DNA of 7,723 bases from Candidatus Gastranaerophilales bacterium (GTDB lineage: Bacteria; Cyanobacteriota; Vampirovibrionia; Gastranaerophilales; Gastranaerophilaceae), in NCBI GenBank assembly GCA_947632315.1, contig CANROV010000091.1:1-7723 (forward strand), written 5' to 3'. Positions 5,791-7,723 of this stretch are shown here, one piece after another. The first letter of the stretch is position 1. Every line of letters begins with the position of its first letter. Both the position numbers and the translations under genes were made by a program. The notes under the pieces are model-generated. The model did not search any database and was not told where the DNA came from. It was given only the letters and a program-made list of their open reading frames with translations.

Positions 5791-7575
5791 ATGAAAAGAA
5801 ATTTACAAAATATATCAAAGCTATTATTAATTGCGGGATGTGTATCATTAGCTGCTTATACTACAGCAGATGCAGCTCCTCTGTCATATGATCTTGACCA
5901 AACGGCAGTTAGAACGGAATATACAAATCCAAATAAAATAAGGCTTCAAGGTGATGTCCATTTTGATAATGCGGCAGGTCAAAAAATTAATTTAAGTTTA
6001 AGAAAAACAGATGTACAACAAGTACTTAGAATGTTTGCTGATAAGGCCGGACTTAATATTGTTTTCCATGAGTCGGCTGTTGGAACTGTAACTTTGGATT
6101 TAGTCGATGTTTCATTGGAAGATGCTTTTAAAATGGTAATGAAAATGACAGACTTAACCTATGTTATAAAAGGAAAAACAATGCTCGTTGTTTCAACAAG
6201 CAAAGCTGAAACTCTTAATTTAACAAAAGATAATATTTCAATTCTTCCTGTTAAATATGCCGATGCTGCCTATTTGGCACACTTCTTAAATACAAATGTA
6301 TTTTCACTGAATCAACCCGGTTTATCGTTTGGCCCGATTGTTATAACTAATGCAGAAAAAAATGAATTACTTATATTCGGTACTGATAACGATTACCAAA
6401 TGGCTAAGAAAATAGTTGATAAGTTTGATAAAAAACCTGTTATGACAACATATAGAGTTAATCATACAACACCTTTTGAAATGGCAAAAATGATATGTGA
6501 AACATTATTTCAACTGCCTTACGAAGGTACAAAGTCTACATCATCAAGAGGTGGCGGAACTTATGTCGCAAATATTAACTCATCAATAAAAATTGCAGGT
6601 TCTGCAGATTCCTCAAGCGATGGTGCTTTAGGCGGAGGTTCTGTTGCATGTACATTTAAAAGCGGTGTATCTACAGCTAATTTGTCATCATATCAAGGTA
6701 AACCAACTTTAACAATATATGTTCAGCCTGATTTGGGTACTTTGACTATGGTTGGCGGAAGTGAACAGCAAATTCAGATGGTTAACGATTTTATTGTTGA
6801 AAATGACAGAAAACAACCTCAGGCTTATTTGGAAATTGCTATTATAGCATTGACTGAAGAAGGTTCAAGAACGTTCAACAATGAATGGGCATTTAACGGT
6901 AAACATATAAATCTGTCGTTCCAAGACGGAACAACTAAAACCGGCCCGTATATGTGGCATGGTCCTCACGGTTCTTCAGGTGCGCGTACTTTATCACAAA
7001 CTCTTACTTACCTGATTGAAAATAAAAAGGGCAGAATGCTTGCAAATCCTAAAATCGTTATTACGAACGGAAAACAATCTACAATTGATTTGACCCAAGA
7101 TTATGTTGAATCTACTACTGTTCAAATACTTAATAGTTTTTCAAACGGTGAAAGTACTTCAGGTTCAGTACAAAAAACATATAATATTGCTGATGACAAT
7201 GGTATAAAAGTAGAAATTCTTCCGTTCATCAGCCCTGACGGTTATGTTTCATTAACAATGAAACCTGACTATGCTTCAATATTCCAAACAATTGAAGATA
7301 GTTATATGGGTGAACCATATATTGCTGCTACATTACTTCAAAGACATAATCTTGACTTGAAGAATGTAAGAATAAAAGATGAAGAAACACTATTGCTTGG
7401 TGGTATGATTCAACAGACCGAAACTACAGGTACGGGCAAAATACCGTTGTTAGGTGATATTCCTATATTGGGATTCTTCTTCAGAAATCAAAACAGAAAT
7501 TTAAAAAGAGAAGAATTGTTAATTATGATGACCCCGAGAATCATAAAAGATACAGAAGATGTTGCTGATATATAA
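5791..7575 (+). CDS. Secretin (PilQ/GspD family outer-membrane channel)
   Basis: A 594-residue secretin, the multimeric outer-membrane gate of type II secretion or type IV pilus systems. A Lys/Arg n-region and hydrophobic core at about 11-23 form an export signal. Cleavage could be after A28 (ADA|AP), but IAGC at 14-17 also fits a lipobox. Residues about 66-134 are an STN/N0 domain (INLSLRKTDVQQVLRMFADK and onward). About 148-214 is an N1-like ring domain, and about 218-340 a further N domain with a Ser/Gly-rich insertion (246-305). The secretin domain proper covers about 343-586, beginning AYLEIAIIALTEEG. It includes GRMLANPKIVITNGKQSTID (about 414-433) and ends with the signature VRIKDEETLLLGGM ... 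KIPLLGDIPILGFFFR ... ELLIMMTPRI. The length is in the range of GspD/PilQ proteins. It follows the PilP/GspC-like gene by 28 bases and precedes another gene by 11, an operon arrangement. Context does not settle pilus versus secretion. Confidence 0.95.
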   Translation: MKRNLQNISKLLLIAGCVSLAAYTTADAAPLSYDLDQTAVRTEYTNPNKIRLQGDVHFDNAAGQKINLSLRKTDVQQVLRMFADKAGLNIVFHESAVGTVTLDLVDVSLEDAFKMVMKMTDLTYVIKGKTMLVVSTSKAETLNLTKDNISILPVKYADAAYLAHFLNTNVFSLNQPGLSFGPIVITNAEKNELLIFGTDNDYQMAKKIVDKFDKKPVMTTYRVNHTTPFEMAKMICETLFQLPYEGTKSTSSRGGGTYVANINSSIKIAGSADSSSDGALGGGSVACTFKSGVSTANLSSYQGKPTLTIYVQPDLGTLTMVGGSEQQIQMVNDFIVENDRKQPQAYLEIAIIALTEEGSRTFNNEWAFNGKHINLSFQDGTTKTGPYMWHGPHGSSGARTLSQTLTYLIENKKGRMLANPKIVITNGKQSTIDLTQDYVESTTVQILNSFSNGESTSGSVQKTYNIADDNGIKVEILPFISPDGYVSLTMKPDYASIFQTIEDSYMGEPYIAATLLQRHNLDLKNVRIKDEETLLLGGMIQQTETTGTGKIPLLGDIPILGFFFRNQNRNLKREELLIMMTPRIIKDTEDVADI

Positions 7576-7586
7576 GGTGTGAAATA

Positions 7587-7723
7587 ATGGCCGTAACGTC
7601 TGTTTTAGATAAATTAAAACCTGTTATAGATAAATCATTGTTATCTAAGTTTAGTATTAATGATTTAACCGATAATTTATATATTCCTATTTGTATTTCA
7701 AAAGGTTCAGTATTTGTTATTGC
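7587..7723 (+). CDS. Third gene of the secretin operon, N-terminus only
   Basis: An open frame of 45 codons plus two bases runs off the right edge without a stop. It begins 11 bases after the secretin stop, with GGTG at 7576-7579 placed 7 bases before the ATG, a normal ribosome site. The visible protein starts MAVTSVLDKLKPVIDKSLLS and continues to LYIPICISKGSVFVI; it has no signal peptide or evident membrane helix, so a cytoplasmic protein is likely. Position after a secretin, and the beta-strand-like segment at the end, would suit the N-terminal domain of a GspE/PilB-type assembly ATPase. This is inference only, as no Walker motif or other diagnostic sequence is inside the window. Confidence 0.75.
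   Translation, partial: MAVTSVLDKLKPVIDKSLLSKFSINDLTDNLYIPICISKGSVFVI

Overview
The window is low-GC, AT-rich bacterial DNA with dense, short-spaced genes. A secretin and a KdsC-type phosphatase (a lipopolysaccharide-core sugar step) together point to a diderm, Gram-negative-type cell. Neither tRNA encodes its 3' CCA. The low GC, diderm envelope genes, CCA-less tRNAs and a PilP/GspC-like gene next to a secretin would fit a Vampirovibrionia/Gastranaerophilales-type (Melainabacteria) genome. That placement is an inference, and other low-GC diderm lineages are not excluded.

Layout. Positions 1-2999 hold a minus-strand operon, read right to left: a KdsC-like HAD phosphatase, a 567-residue protein built almost entirely of TPR repeats, and aspartate kinase (lysC), which runs off the left edge. 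The first two genes overlap by 4 bases and lysC starts 13 bases after the TPR stop. An extended -10 promoter sits just upstream of the phosphatase gene. Positions 3000-3236 are a divergent intergenic region that also carries the leader of rpsP. rpsP (ribosomal protein bS16) is closed by a strong intrinsic terminator. Directly behind the terminator, a consensus extended -10 places the transcription start at or within a base of the mntP start codon, so mntP mRNA may be leaderless. Next come tRNA-Gly(UCC) and tRNA-Cys(GCA).

From 4710 to the right edge is a plus-strand secretion or pilus operon. It encodes a single-pass inner-membrane protein with a PilP/GspC-like periplasmic domain and a very acidic cytoplasmic tail, then a secretin (PilQ/GspD family), then the first 45 codons of a third gene. 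The first two products would be the inner-membrane clamp and the outer-membrane channel of a type II secretion or type IV pilus machine. The third may be another component, but too little is visible to name it.

Most of the window is ordinary housekeeping and envelope sequence. I found no clear undescribed system, CRISPR array, insertion sequence or phage remnant. The points most worth a second look are the predicted leaderless mntP, the unusual acidic tail of the PilP/GspC-like protein, the ambiguous signal peptide of the secretin, and the TPR protein embedded between kdsC and lysC.
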